From Actinomadura sp. KC216 (GTDB lineage: Bacteria; Actinomycetota; Actinomycetes; Streptosporangiales; Streptosporangiaceae): a stretch of DNA of 64,000 nt. Of this stretch, positions 52,270-61,072 are shown one piece after another (within the stretch, counting starts at the first letter, position 1; each line of letters opens with the position of its first letter). The stretch lies in the NCBI RefSeq assembly GCF_004348535.1, contig NZ_SMJX01000001.1, positions 26,844 through 90,843 on the forward strand, read 5' to 3'. The notes beneath the pieces are model-generated. The model saw only the letters and a list, made by a program, of their open reading frames with translations. It did not search any database and had not been told where the DNA came from. The position numbers and the translations under genes were made by a program.

Positions 52270-53223
52270 ATGACCGACACGAGCAGTCACGAGTTCGACC
52301 ACGACGTGATCATCATCGGTGCCGGTGCGGCCGGGCTCAACGCGGCTCTGGTACTCGGCCGGGCTCGCCGCCGGGTGGCGGTCATCGACGCCGGGATGTC
52401 GCGCCACGCGCCGGTAGAGCACACCTACGGGTACCTGTCCCGCGACGGGATCTGCCCTGACGCGCTGCGCCGGCTCGGCAGCACCGAGGTGGCCGGGTAC
52501 GGGGTCAAGCTGATCGAGGCCGCGGTGGAACGCGTCGAGCCTGAGTTCCTGGTGCATCTGACGGGCGGGCCGGTGCTCACCGCCCGCCGGGTGCTGGTGG
52601 CCGCCGGGCTGCGCGACATGCTGCCCGACATTCCCGGCGTGCGCGAGTGCTGGGGCAAGGATCTGGTGCACTGCCCTTACAGCCACGGCTGGGAGGTCGC
52701 CGACCGGCCGGTCGGGGTGCTGGGCGGGCACCCGGACGCGGTGGAGCTGGCCCAGCTGGTCCGCCAGTGGTCGGCCGACGTGACCTTTTTCCGGCACACC
52801 GGCACGCTGAGCGAGTACGAGCTGGAGAGCCTGACCGCGCGCGGGATCCGGGTACTGGACGGCGAGGTCCGCCGACTGGTGGTCGAGCGGGGCCGGCTGC
52901 AGGGCGTCGAGCTGGCCGCCGGCGCGGTGTTCCGGCGCGCGACCCTGTTCGTCTGCCCCTGGCCGGTGCCGCGCGACGAGCTGCTGGTCCAGCTGGGCTG
53001 CCTGACCGGCGACAACGGCCGGGTGGTGACCGACGGCACCGGACAGACCAGCGTGCCCGGCGTGTGGGCGGCGGGCAGCGTGGTGGACCCGCTGGCCCTG
53101 ATGGTGACGGCTGCCGGGCAGGGCGCCGCTACGGCCACCGCGATCAACTTGGACCTGGTACAGGAGGACGTCGTCCGCGCGCTGGTGTCGCACCGCATCG
53201 CTTCCTCGCCGTTCAGCCTGTGA
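52270..53223 (+). CDS. Thioredoxin-reductase-like flavoprotein with CPYS motif
   Basis: 317 aa. FAD loop DVIIIGAGAAGLNAALVLGR, ARRVLVAAGLRDMLPDIPGV, and C-terminal VPGVWAAGSVVDPLALMVTA. The redox motif is CPYSHG (Cys135, Ser138) where GliT/HlmI-type dithiol oxidases and the paralogue at 56627 have CPYCHG. With only one Cys it cannot form the usual active-site disulfide; it may instead be an NAD(P)H/O2-dependent oxidase or act on a substrate thiol. ATG at 52270 follows GAGGTGATC. Divergent from XRE-cupin copy 2, so likely controlled by it. Confidence 0.85.
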   Translation: MTDTSSHEFDHDVIIIGAGAAGLNAALVLGRARRRVAVIDAGMSRHAPVEHTYGYLSRDGICPDALRRLGSTEVAGYGVKLIEAAVERVEPEFLVHLTGGPVLTARRVLVAAGLRDMLPDIPGVRECWGKDLVHCPYSHGWEVADRPVGVLGGHPDAVELAQLVRQWSADVTFFRHTGTLSEYELESLTARGIRVLDGEVRRLVVERGRLQGVELAAGAVFRRATLFVCPWPVPRDELLVQLGCLTGDNGRVVTDGTGQTSVPGVWAAGSVVDPLALMVTAAGQGAATATAINLDLVQEDVVRALVSHRIASSPFSL

Positions 53224-53280
53224 CGCACCCGTGCGGAACACACATTCCGACTGCCCACGCGATTTCTGAACGCCGATGCC

Positions 53281-53302
53281 TGTTGCCGTTTCCGGGACGA
53301 TC
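53281..53302 (+). promoter_or_regulatory. Shared cluster element, copy A (upstream of LAL regulator)
   Basis: TGTTGCCGTTTCCGGGACGA followed by TC; identical at 20 of 22 positions to copy B at 57797. Located 354 bp before the LAL start, so it implies a long leader or an intervening small gene (see 53322). Confidence 0.65.
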
Positions 53303-53321
53303 ACTGGTGACGAGGATCGGC

Positions 53322-53363
53322 ATGTGCAATCCTGTCCCGAAGATATGGCACGCAAGGAAGTAA
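53322..53363 (+). CDS. 13-codon upstream open frame (possible leader peptide)
   Basis: MCNPVPKIWHARK, with GAGG seven bases before the ATG and lying 20 bp after shared element A. Could be a leader peptide in the long 5' region of the LAL gene. The rest of 53364-53655 shows no gene and no clear attenuator hairpin. Low confidence because such short frames arise by chance. Confidence 0.3.
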   Translation: MCNPVPKIWHARK

Positions 53364-53655
53364 GGCCCATAATTCGGTCGCCCGCAATCTTTCCCGTCGC
53401 ACCACCCTTACCGCGACGCACCGTTCCGCGCCCAGTCGGGCCGACTTGACGGAAGGGGCCTCGAAACGGCTGGACTCCACCCCCGCCGGAGCAGCATCGC
53501 GCGATGACCGAAACAGATTCGACAGGAGTTCACCGGCGTTCTGGACGACCTGACGCGCCAGGACGAGAGTGTGCCAGGACCCTATTCTGGGCCCTGACAT
53601 CGGTGGACGATGCGCCCCTCCGAATCAGAGCGATACTCCAGGAGCGAAGCCCACC

Positions 53656-56541
53656 ATGGACCGCACCGTCAACGAACCGCCTCGCCCACCGTTCTCGGTT
53701 CCGTCTCCTCCGGCGCGCGGATCACAGCCGCATAATCACTCCTCCACTCCATTTGGCAAGCAATTGGTCGGTCTTGACCAAGAGTTACGGACGATAACCG
53801 GCATGTTGGATGCGGCCCTCTCCGGACAGGGGGCGGTCGCACTGGTCGAGGGTTTCATGGGAGTGGGAAAGACGGCGCTCCTCTGCCGCGCTCACCAACT
53901 GGCTCGGCAGCGCGGCATTCTCGTGCTGTCGGCCACCGCGGCGCGCACCGAGCAGCGTTTCCCGATGGGCGTCGCGCACCAGCTGATGGCCGGCATGGGC
54001 TCCACGGAACTGTCGCTGCGACCGCCGGTGATCCGGCAGTCGCCCGGCGATCGGCTCTCGCTCAGCGACTACCGCGAACTCGCCGACTCGGTCGCCTCAC
54101 TGCGGCGGGCGAGCCGCCGCAACGCGCTGCTCCTGACCGTCGACCACCTGCACTGCACCGACCCCGAGACGCTGCTGTGGCTGGGCTTCCTGGGCCGCCG
54201 CATCGACGACATGGCCGCGGTGCTCCTGGTCAGTCGGCGCAACGGCGAGCCGGGCTGCCCGCACACCTGGGAGGAGTTCGTGGAGAACGTCCGTCCCGAC
54301 CGGCTGCTGCAACTCAACGACCTCAAACCCGCGACGGCGCTGGCGCTGACCGACTCGCTCGGCATCCTGGAACCCGAGCTCCGCACGCGGCTCGTCGCCG
54401 ACAGCGGCGGGAACCCCTACCTGCTCACCGAGCAGGGGATGGCCTTGGTCAACCGGGCCGTACCGTGCGAGGACGGGTACCTGTCGACCGTCTACGAACA
54501 CGCGCTCGACTCGGCCCGGATGATCAACGTCCGAGAGCGGGCGCTCTGCCTCATCAGGCGGATGGGCGAGCCCGCGCTGCGCGTCGCGTACGCGGCCAGC
54601 GCAATGGGCGGGTCCTGCGCCGACACCGAGCTCATCGCCGAGCTGAGCGCGCTGCCGGTGGAGGAGACGTACGAGGCGTACGACCAGCTTGGCGGGGCCG
54701 GGCTGCTGAACAGGGACGGCCTGTCCCTGCGGCACCCGCTGCTGTCCCACCTGTTCTACCGGAGCCTCCCCTACGTCGACCGTGTCCGTTACCACCGGAC
54801 GGCGGCCGGCTGGCTGCACCGGCGGGGCCGCGCCTCCGAGAGCGTCTCGGCGCACCTGCGGGAGATAGGGCGGGTGGATGAGCCCTGGATGTCGACGCAT
54901 CTGATCGACTCGGCGGCGAGCCTGATCCCCCGATCTCCCAGAAAAGCGCTCGAGCTCATCGACAAGGCATCCTCCGGCGACGTTTCCGAGCAGGTGTGCT
55001 TCCGCACCGAACGGCTGCGGGCACGGGCGTTGCTGGAGCTGGACCTGCCGAAGTCCGCGCAGGTGCAGGCGGAGCTCACGGCCGTCACCGACGGGCGAGA
55101 GCCTGGCCTGGACGACATGCTTCGATTCGCCGACACGCTGTTGCGGTTGGACCGTCCACGACAGGCGAGGGACATTCTGGAACGGACCGCAGCCGACCTC
55201 CACCCCGGCGACCAATGGCCCTTGGGACGGGTGCGGAGCCTGCTCGCGCACGCCCGGCTGCACGACTCCCCTCTCGACGAGGAACCATTGGAGGTCGGCC
55301 GGCTCGAGGGGGTGGCCCTGCTGCGCACCGCACGTGGTGAGGACGCACCCGCCGTGCAGCGGATCGCGCGCAACTTCCTGGCCCCGCCGCGCGCTCCGTA
55401 CGGTTCCCCCGCCTGGTACCGGATCGTGCTCGCGTGCCTGTGGGCCGGCGGCTTCGACCTGGCGCGCCAGCACCTCGACGCGGAGGTCCAGCTCTCGCGG
55501 ACGGAGGGTCCGCTGCCCCGGCTGGCGGAGGCACTGTCCGTGCGGAGCCTGCTGCAGTTGCAGCGCGGTCGTTTGGACAGCGCCTGGAACGACGCCACCC
55601 GGGCGTCGAAGATCCTGGCGGGGATCGGCGCGGACCGCTACCACGCGGGCGCGCTCGCCCGGAGCGTGCGCATCGAGGTGATGCTAGAGCACGACCAGCT
55701 CAGCCAGCTCAGCCAGTTACTCGAGTCCGACCTGCCGCTGGGGGGGCCCCGGCTGACCTTCTGGCAGCTGCACCTGCTGCACAGCGCCGCGCGGGCGCTG
55801 GGGAAGCTGGGTAGGCCCCGGCAGGCGCTGCACGTGCTCGCCCATTGCATCGCCGACCTGGGCGCCCGGAACATCCGTAATCCAGCAATCATCCCCTGGC
55901 GGTCCACCAAGGCGCTGCTGCACGTCGGGTTGGGCGAGGACTGCCAGGCGTGGCGGCTGGCGCGGGATGAGGTGGAGCACGCGGAACGCTGGGCCGCGCC
56001 GTTCGCGCTGGGGCGAGCGCTACTGACCATGGCGGAGGTCAGTTCCGGGGAGGAGGCCCTGCGGTTCGCCTGCCGGGCGGCGCACGTCCTCCAGGAGGAC
56101 AACACCTCCCTGTTGCTCGCGTACGCGCTCCACAAGGCCGGTCGTGCCCGGCAAGAGACCGGCGACCTGCCCCGGGCGCGCGAGCTGCTGCGCCGCGCCA
56201 ACGAGGTGGGGGTCTCCCTCGGGGCCGTCGGGCTGGTGCGCCTGACGCGGAGCGCGTTGCGTGCGGCCGGCGGGCGCCCCGACACCAACCAGAGCTCGGT
56301 CACGTCACTGCTGACGACCCGGGAACGCCAGGTGGCCGAGCTCGCGGGCCGGGGCCTGAGCAACCAGCGCATCGCCGAGGTGCTGTTCGTGACCCGGCGC
56401 AACGTCGAGTCCCACCTGACCAACGTCTACCGCAAGCTGCGCATCGACGGCCGCAGCGACCTGGCCAGGTTCTTCCCTCCCGACCCCGCTTCCACCGACG
56501 GCCCCGGCCGGCCCATGGCCGGGCAGGTATGGGCGAGCTGA
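53656..56541 (+). CDS. LAL-family LuxR regulator with AAA ATPase domain
   Basis: 961 aa. N-terminal ATPase: LVGLDQELRTITGMLDAALS, Walker A EGFMGVGKTALLCRAHQLA (about 65-80), Walker B-like ALLLTVDHLHCTDPETLLW; long helical middle region; C-terminal LuxR helix-turn-helix LTTRERQVAELAGRGLSNQR, VTRRNVESHLTNVYRKLRI. Pathway-specific activators of this class are typical of antibiotic clusters. Two TTA codons (53785-53787, codon 44; 55717-55719, codon 688) suggest dependence on the bldA tRNA, i.e. developmental timing. ATG at 53656 follows AGGAG at long spacing; the in-frame extension to 53569 is not family-like. Confidence 0.92.
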   Translation: MDRTVNEPPRPPFSVPSPPARGSQPHNHSSTPFGKQLVGLDQELRTITGMLDAALSGQGAVALVEGFMGVGKTALLCRAHQLARQRGILVLSATAARTEQRFPMGVAHQLMAGMGSTELSLRPPVIRQSPGDRLSLSDYRELADSVASLRRASRRNALLLTVDHLHCTDPETLLWLGFLGRRIDDMAAVLLVSRRNGEPGCPHTWEEFVENVRPDRLLQLNDLKPATALALTDSLGILEPELRTRLVADSGGNPYLLTEQGMALVNRAVPCEDGYLSTVYEHALDSARMINVRERALCLIRRMGEPALRVAYAASAMGGSCADTELIAELSALPVEETYEAYDQLGGAGLLNRDGLSLRHPLLSHLFYRSLPYVDRVRYHRTAAGWLHRRGRASESVSAHLREIGRVDEPWMSTHLIDSAASLIPRSPRKALELIDKASSGDVSEQVCFRTERLRARALLELDLPKSAQVQAELTAVTDGREPGLDDMLRFADTLLRLDRPRQARDILERTAADLHPGDQWPLGRVRSLLAHARLHDSPLDEEPLEVGRLEGVALLRTARGEDAPAVQRIARNFLAPPRAPYGSPAWYRIVLACLWAGGFDLARQHLDAEVQLSRTEGPLPRLAEALSVRSLLQLQRGRLDSAWNDATRASKILAGIGADRYHAGALARSVRIEVMLEHDQLSQLSQLLESDLPLGGPRLTFWQLHLLHSAARALGKLGRPRQALHVLAHCIADLGARNIRNPAIIPWRSTKALLHVGLGEDCQAWRLARDEVEHAERWAAPFALGRALLTMAEVSSGEEALRFACRAAHVLQEDNTSLLLAYALHKAGRARQETGDLPRARELLRRANEVGVSLGAVGLVRLTRSALRAAGGRPDTNQSSVTSLLTTRERQVAELAGRGLSNQRIAEVLFVTRRNVESHLTNVYRKLRIDGRSDLARFFPPDPASTDGPGRPMAGQVWAS

Positions 56542-56574
56542 ACATCCCGCGCGCGTTTCGATTTCGGCAACGAA

Positions 56575-56593
56575 TTTTGCGGGTTCCGGACCC
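56575..56593 (+). promoter_or_regulatory. Shared cluster element, copy D
   Basis: TTTTGCGGGTTCCGGACCC, agreeing with TGTTGCCGTTTCCGG of copy A at 12 of the first 15 positions and preceded by GGCAACGAA as in copies B and C (AACG). Lies 33 bp before the GTG of the dithiol-oxidase-like gene. Confidence 0.45.
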
Positions 56594-56626
56594 CCGGGCC
56601 CATGCTGACGACCGGAGGTGGTCCCC

Positions 56627-57619
56627 GTGATCGAGTCCCGTACCCGCCACGAGTATGACGTCACCGTCATCGGCGGCGGTCCCGGCGGCCTCAGCGCCGC
56701 CCTCGTCCTAGCCCGGTCCTGTCGCGCGGTCACCGTCATCAACAGCGGCGTCCCGCGCAACAGCCCGTCCCCTCACATGCACGCCTACCTCACCCGGGAC
56801 GGAATGACCCCGGACGCGCTGATCGAAACCGGACGCGCCGAGGCCGCCCAGCACGGCGCCAGGTTCCTCGACGCGCACGTCCAGGACATCGAACCCCTGA
56901 CGGCGCGGTCCGACGACGTCCCCGGCGTCCACCCCGGCTTCGCCCTCCACCTGGACGGTGGCGTCACGGTCACCACCCGCCGCGTCATCCTCGCGACCGG
57001 GCTGCGCGACGAACTCCCCGACATCCCCGGCCTCCGGCAGCGGTGGGGCAAGGACGTGCTGTTCTGCCCCTACTGCCATGGCTACGAGGTCCGCGACCGG
57101 CAACTCGCCGTACTCGGCACGCACACCAGCTCCGTCGACCAAGCCCTCCTGGTGCGCCAATGGAGCAAGGACATCATCTACCTCCCGCACGCCGATCCGA
57201 TCACCGACGAGCAACACCGCACGCTCCGGGCGCGCGGAATCCACGTCGCCGACGGGCTCGTCAAGCGCCTGGTCGCCGAGGGCGATCGCGTCCAGGGCAT
57301 CGAACTGGACGACGGCACCTCGGTGCCGTGCGACGCCGTCTTCGTGTTCCCCCACATGGTCCCCAACGACGGGCTGCCTGAGCGGCTGGGCTGCGAGCGC
57401 AACGCCCAGGGCTGGGTCGTGACCGAGCCCAGCCAGAAGACCACCCGGGACGGCGTCTACGCGGTCGGCAATCTGGTCGACCCCCGGGCCCAGGCCATCG
57501 TCGCCGCGGGGCACGGCGCCACCGCCGCGTTCCACCTCAATCACGAGCTCGTCGACGAGGACACCGCCATCGACCTGCACCGCCACGCGACCCACACGTC
57601 CGCGAACGCGGACCGCTGA
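56627..57619 (+). CDS. Thioredoxin-reductase-like dithiol oxidase (HlmI/GliT type, CPYC)
   Basis: 330-aa FAD protein. FAD loop YDVTVIGGGPGGLSAALVLA, RRVILATGLRDELPDIPGL, redox motif CPYCHG (Cys147, Cys150), C-terminal DGVYAVGNLVDPRAQAIVAA. Lacking the thioredoxin-docking features of housekeeping reductases, it belongs with the small-molecule dithiol oxidases of holomycin (HlmI), gliotoxin (GliT) and romidepsin (DepH), which close an intramolecular disulfide and give self-protection. GTG at 56627 has GGAGGTGG at good spacing. Paralogue with CPYS at 52270. Confidence 0.85.
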   Translation: MIESRTRHEYDVTVIGGGPGGLSAALVLARSCRAVTVINSGVPRNSPSPHMHAYLTRDGMTPDALIETGRAEAAQHGARFLDAHVQDIEPLTARSDDVPGVHPGFALHLDGGVTVTTRRVILATGLRDELPDIPGLRQRWGKDVLFCPYCHGYEVRDRQLAVLGTHTSSVDQALLVRQWSKDIIYLPHADPITDEQHRTLRARGIHVADGLVKRLVAEGDRVQGIELDDGTSVPCDAVFVFPHMVPNDGLPERLGCERNAQGWVVTEPSQKTTRDGVYAVGNLVDPRAQAIVAAGHGATAAFHLNHELVDEDTAIDLHRHATHTSANADR

Positions 57620-57796
57620 GACGTTCCGCCGGAGCACGGTGGGGGACCGCCGACACCCGGCGTGCCCCGACGACTCCGGCAGGGATCGGTCCAGGCACCC
57701 GTAGAAAGAAAAGCCGTCCGGGCACCCGGAATTGAGAGGGGCCCGGGCGCATCGTCTGGGCAGAGAAGCGGAACCGCGCAGGGACTCGAACGAGTT

Positions 57797-57818
57797 TGTT
57801 GCTGTTTCCGGGACCATC
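57797..57818 (+). promoter_or_regulatory. Shared cluster element, copy B
   Basis: TGTTGCTGTTTCCGGGACCA then TC, 20/22 identical to copy A; similarity continues through CTGG and GACGA. Lies 78 bp before the FAD-oxidase ATG. Confidence 0.65.
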
Positions 57819-57895
57819 CCTGGCCGACGAACGCGAGGCCGCATAGTCTGCCGATCGTATTGCCCAATCGGGAGCACCGGAGAACCGGGGTAAAG

Positions 57896-59350
57896 ATGAA
57901 TGCGCAAAAAGGTCTAGAGAGCCGAAACTTCGATGTCGTCATAGCCGGAAATGGCGTCCTGGGAATGTCGCTCGGGCTGGTTCTCGCGCGGCGTGGACAG
58001 CGGGTCGCGGTGCTGGGGGAGCCGCACCGGCCGTGGGCGGGAACCGCCGCGGCGGGCGCCATGCTCGGCTGTTTCGGTGAGGTCACCACGTCACTGGTCA
58101 GCAGCGAGTACGGGAGGACCAAACTGGAGCTCGGGATCCGGGCCGGCCGGATGTGGCCCAGTTGGCTCGCGGAGCTGGAGGACGAGGCCGACGGGAATGG
58201 CATCAGGACCGCCGACGGAACCACCGTCATCCTCAACTCGATCGGAACCGCCGAGATCGACGATGCCAACTTCAACGCCATCCGCGCCGAACTCATCCGC
58301 TACGGCGAACCGTTCGAGGACGTTGATCCGCTCGACCTCGACTGGGTGGACGGCGAGCCGATCTCCCGCCCGCTGCGGGCGTTCCACGTTCCCGGCGAAC
58401 ACGCGGTGAACGCCGCCGCGCTCCTGGCACGGTTGGAGTCGGCGTTCGTGCAGGCGGGGGGCACTCTCGTCACCGACATGGCGACCGGGGTGGAGTATCA
58501 GGGCGACCGGGTCACCGGAGTGTTCGCGAACGGGGAGAGGCTCGGCGCCGGCCAAGTGGTGCTGGCCGCCGGCGCGCGCACCCAGCCGCTACTGGACACT
58601 CTTCCCGTCGGGCCCCGGATCCCACGGCTGGTCAGTGGCTACGGCGTCTCCGCCCTGGTCAAGACGGTGGACGGAACCTTGCCGCGGAGCGTCATCCGGA
58701 CCCCCAACCGCTCCTTCGCCTGCGGTCTGCACCTGGTACCCCGCGGTGAGGGGGAGGTCTACATCGGCGCCACCAACATCATCTCCGTCGAGCCGCGCGA
58801 AATCCCCGAGATGCGGGACCTGATCTTCCTGCTGCAGTGCGCCCAGCGCCAGGTCCGCCGCAGCCTCTCGGTCGGCGGCGTGACCAAGATCCAGGTCGGG
58901 AACCGCCCGGTCTCCCTGGACGCCTTCCCGATCATCGGCGAGGGCGGGATGGACGGCCTGTGGATCATGACCGGGACCTACCGGGACGGCCTGCACCTGT
59001 CGCCGTTGCTGTCCCAGGAGATCGCGGCCCGGATGCTGGGTGAGGAGGGGGAGGCCGACCTGAGCCTGTTCCGCCCGGTGCGGCCGCCCGTGCAGGCGTG
59101 GAGCCGCGAGCGCATCATCGACGACGTGGTGGAGCACCAGATCGGGATCGGGTACGAGCAGGACTGGAAGCTCCCGGTGGAGTGGGATGAGTGGATCAAG
59201 ATGGACCTGCGTCCGGCCACGGCCGCCTGGGCGGAGGAGATCGACCCGGAGATCACGCCGCCGCCGGAACTGCTGTTCACCTCCCGGTTCGTCCCGGACC
59301 TGGTCAAGATCCTTCGCGAGTACTACGCGGTGAGCCGCGAAGACGGCTGA
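57896..59350 (+). CDS. FAD-dependent oxidoreductase (DAO / glycine-oxidase-like)
   Basis: 484 aa. FAD-binding DVVIAGNGVLGMSLGLVLAR, GTAAAGAMLGCFGEVTTSL, substrate-domain VYIGATNIISVEPRE, and C-terminal LDAFPIIGEGGMDGLWIMTG. The DAO family oxidises C-N bonds of amino acids or amines and, in NRPS clusters, can oxidise thiazolines or aminoacyl units. About 90 extra residues follow the usual end. ATG at 57896 has a weak GGGGTAAAG site. Preceded by shared element B. One of several flavoenzymes here that could supply the multi-electron oxidation of a Cys-Cys dipeptide; exact step unknown. Confidence 0.82.
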   Translation: MNAQKGLESRNFDVVIAGNGVLGMSLGLVLARRGQRVAVLGEPHRPWAGTAAAGAMLGCFGEVTTSLVSSEYGRTKLELGIRAGRMWPSWLAELEDEADGNGIRTADGTTVILNSIGTAEIDDANFNAIRAELIRYGEPFEDVDPLDLDWVDGEPISRPLRAFHVPGEHAVNAAALLARLESAFVQAGGTLVTDMATGVEYQGDRVTGVFANGERLGAGQVVLAAGARTQPLLDTLPVGPRIPRLVSGYGVSALVKTVDGTLPRSVIRTPNRSFACGLHLVPRGEGEVYIGATNIISVEPREIPEMRDLIFLLQCAQRQVRRSLSVGGVTKIQVGNRPVSLDAFPIIGEGGMDGLWIMTGTYRDGLHLSPLLSQEIAARMLGEEGEADLSLFRPVRPPVQAWSRERIIDDVVEHQIGIGYEQDWKLPVEWDEWIKMDLRPATAAWAEEIDPEITPPPELLFTSRFVPDLVKILREYYAVSREDG

Positions 59351-59391
59351 ACTCCGGTTACCCGGTCACCTACTGATACAAGGAGCTTTTG

Positions 59392-60957
59392 GTGTCGAGC
59401 GATACCGTCCCCCGAGCACACCTGCGCGAGTGGATCGGGCTCGCCGTGCTCACCTGCCCGGCCCTGCTGATCGGCGTGGACTTCACGGTGCTCCACCTGG
59501 TCCTACCGCATCTGGCCACGGCGCTGAAGCCCAGCAGCGTCGAGATGTTGTGGATCGTGGACATCTACGGTTTCGTCATCGCCGGGTTGCTGGTGCCGAT
59601 GGGCGCACTCGGTGACCGGATCGGCCGGCGGAAACTGTTGTTGGTGGGCAGCTTCCTGTTCGCCCTGGCCTCCCTGCTGATGGCCTTCGCCACCGACCCG
59701 GCGATGGCGATCGCGGCGCGGGCGTTGCTGGGACTGACCGGCGCCACCCTCCTGCCCTCCACCCTCTCCCTCATCACGAACATGTTCCGCGACGACAACC
59801 AGCGCCGCCTGGCGATCGCGGTGTGGAGCAGCGCCTTCAGCATCGGCAACGCGGCCGGCCCGGCGATCGGTGGGGCGATGCTGGAGGCGTTCTGGTGGGG
59901 CTCGGCCTTCCTGCTGGCGCTTCCGGTCATGGTGGCGCTGTTGGTGCTGAGCCCGTTCGTGGTGCCCGAGTATCGCGATCCCGAGGCCAGCGGCCGGATC
60001 GACGCGACCAGTGTCGGGCTGCTCATGGCTTCGCTGCTCTCCATCGTGTACGGCATCAAGGAGATCGCCAAGGACGGCCCGGGTCTGCCGCCGTTGGTCG
60101 TGATCGCGGTAGGCGCCGCCGTCGGCGTCCTCTTCCTGCGCCGCCAGCGCAGGCTCGTGGACCCGCTGCTGGATCTGGCGTTGTTCGCCGACCGCCGGTT
60201 CAACGCCTCCATCGGCTCGCTGGTGATCTCGCTGTTCACTCTGGCGGCCTTCCAGTTCTTCCTGATGCAGTACCTGCAGTTGGTGCTGGGCCTGTCCCCG
60301 CTGGCGGCCGGGCTGTGGACGGTACCGGGCATGGTCGCCGGGGTGGCCGGAGCGCTGCTGGGCCCCGCGTTCACCCGTGTTCTCACCCCGCCCCAGGTCA
60401 TCAGCGGCGGTCTCGCCGTGATGGCGGTCGCCCTCGCCTTCACCATCTGGACGGTGCCGGCACTCGTCCCCACCGTCATCGCCTTCATCGCGATGAACCT
60501 GGCGATCAACACCGTCTGGGCGCTCAGCTACGACCAGGTCCTGACCGTCGCGCCGCCGGAACGGGCCGGCACCGCCTCCGGAGCAGCCGAGACCGGCAAC
60601 GAGCTGGGCGCCGCGCTGGCGGTGGCGCTGGCCGGCAGCCTCGGCACCGCCGTCTACCAGGCCAGGGTCACCGACTCGCTGCCGGCCGGGCTGCCACCGC
60701 GGGACGCCGACGCCGCCACGGACACGCTCGCCGGAGCCGTCTCGGTGGCCGAGCGGCAGCCCCCGGAGGTGGCCGCCCAGGTGCTGGAGGTCACCCGTGA
60801 CGCCTTCACCTCCGGCATGCAGCTCGCCTCCGGTCTGCTCGCGCTGCTGTTGGCCGGAATGGCGGTCACCGTCGGTTTGCTGCTGCGCGGCCGATCCGCC
60901 GATGGCGATGCCGTACCCGCGGATGGCCCGCCCGCCGAGGATACGGTCCGTTCCTAA
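59392..60957 (+). CDS. MFS drug exporter, DHA2 (14-TM) family
   Basis: 521 aa, fourteen hydrophobic segments. Motif A PMGALGDRIGRRKLLLVG, motif C region SIGNAAGPAIGGAMLEAFWW, and N-terminal VDFTVLHLVLPHLATALKP are typical of EmrB/SMVA exporters. GTG at 59392 follows AAGGAGC. Follows the FAD oxidase by 40 bp and is probably cotranscribed. Likely exporter of the cluster product. Confidence 0.9.
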   Translation: MSSDTVPRAHLREWIGLAVLTCPALLIGVDFTVLHLVLPHLATALKPSSVEMLWIVDIYGFVIAGLLVPMGALGDRIGRRKLLLVGSFLFALASLLMAFATDPAMAIAARALLGLTGATLLPSTLSLITNMFRDDNQRRLAIAVWSSAFSIGNAAGPAIGGAMLEAFWWGSAFLLALPVMVALLVLSPFVVPEYRDPEASGRIDATSVGLLMASLLSIVYGIKEIAKDGPGLPPLVVIAVGAAVGVLFLRRQRRLVDPLLDLALFADRRFNASIGSLVISLFTLAAFQFFLMQYLQLVLGLSPLAAGLWTVPGMVAGVAGALLGPAFTRVLTPPQVISGGLAVMAVALAFTIWTVPALVPTVIAFIAMNLAINTVWALSYDQVLTVAPPERAGTASGAAETGNELGAALAVALAGSLGTAVYQARVTDSLPAGLPPRDADAATDTLAGAVSVAERQPPEVAAQVLEVTRDAFTSGMQLASGLLALLLAGMAVTVGLLLRGRSADGDAVPADGPPAEDTVRS

Positions 60958-61019
60958 CGGAATTGCGATATCGCCGCGTTCCTTATCAGATGGCCGCAGC
61001 AGTATGAACAATAGTGATC

Positions 61020-61046
61020 CTGGAATTCACCATGCATGAATTCCAG
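61020..61046. promoter_or_regulatory. Perfect 10-bp palindrome before the hydrolase gene
   Basis: CTGGAATTCA (61020-61029) and TGAATTCCAG (61037-61046), 7-nt spacer, 26 bp upstream of the hydrolase GTG and 62 bp after the exporter stop. AT-rich centre argues for an operator rather than a terminator. Confidence 0.5.
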
Positions 61047-61072
61047 CGGGAGTATGCCTGGAGGGATCGTTC

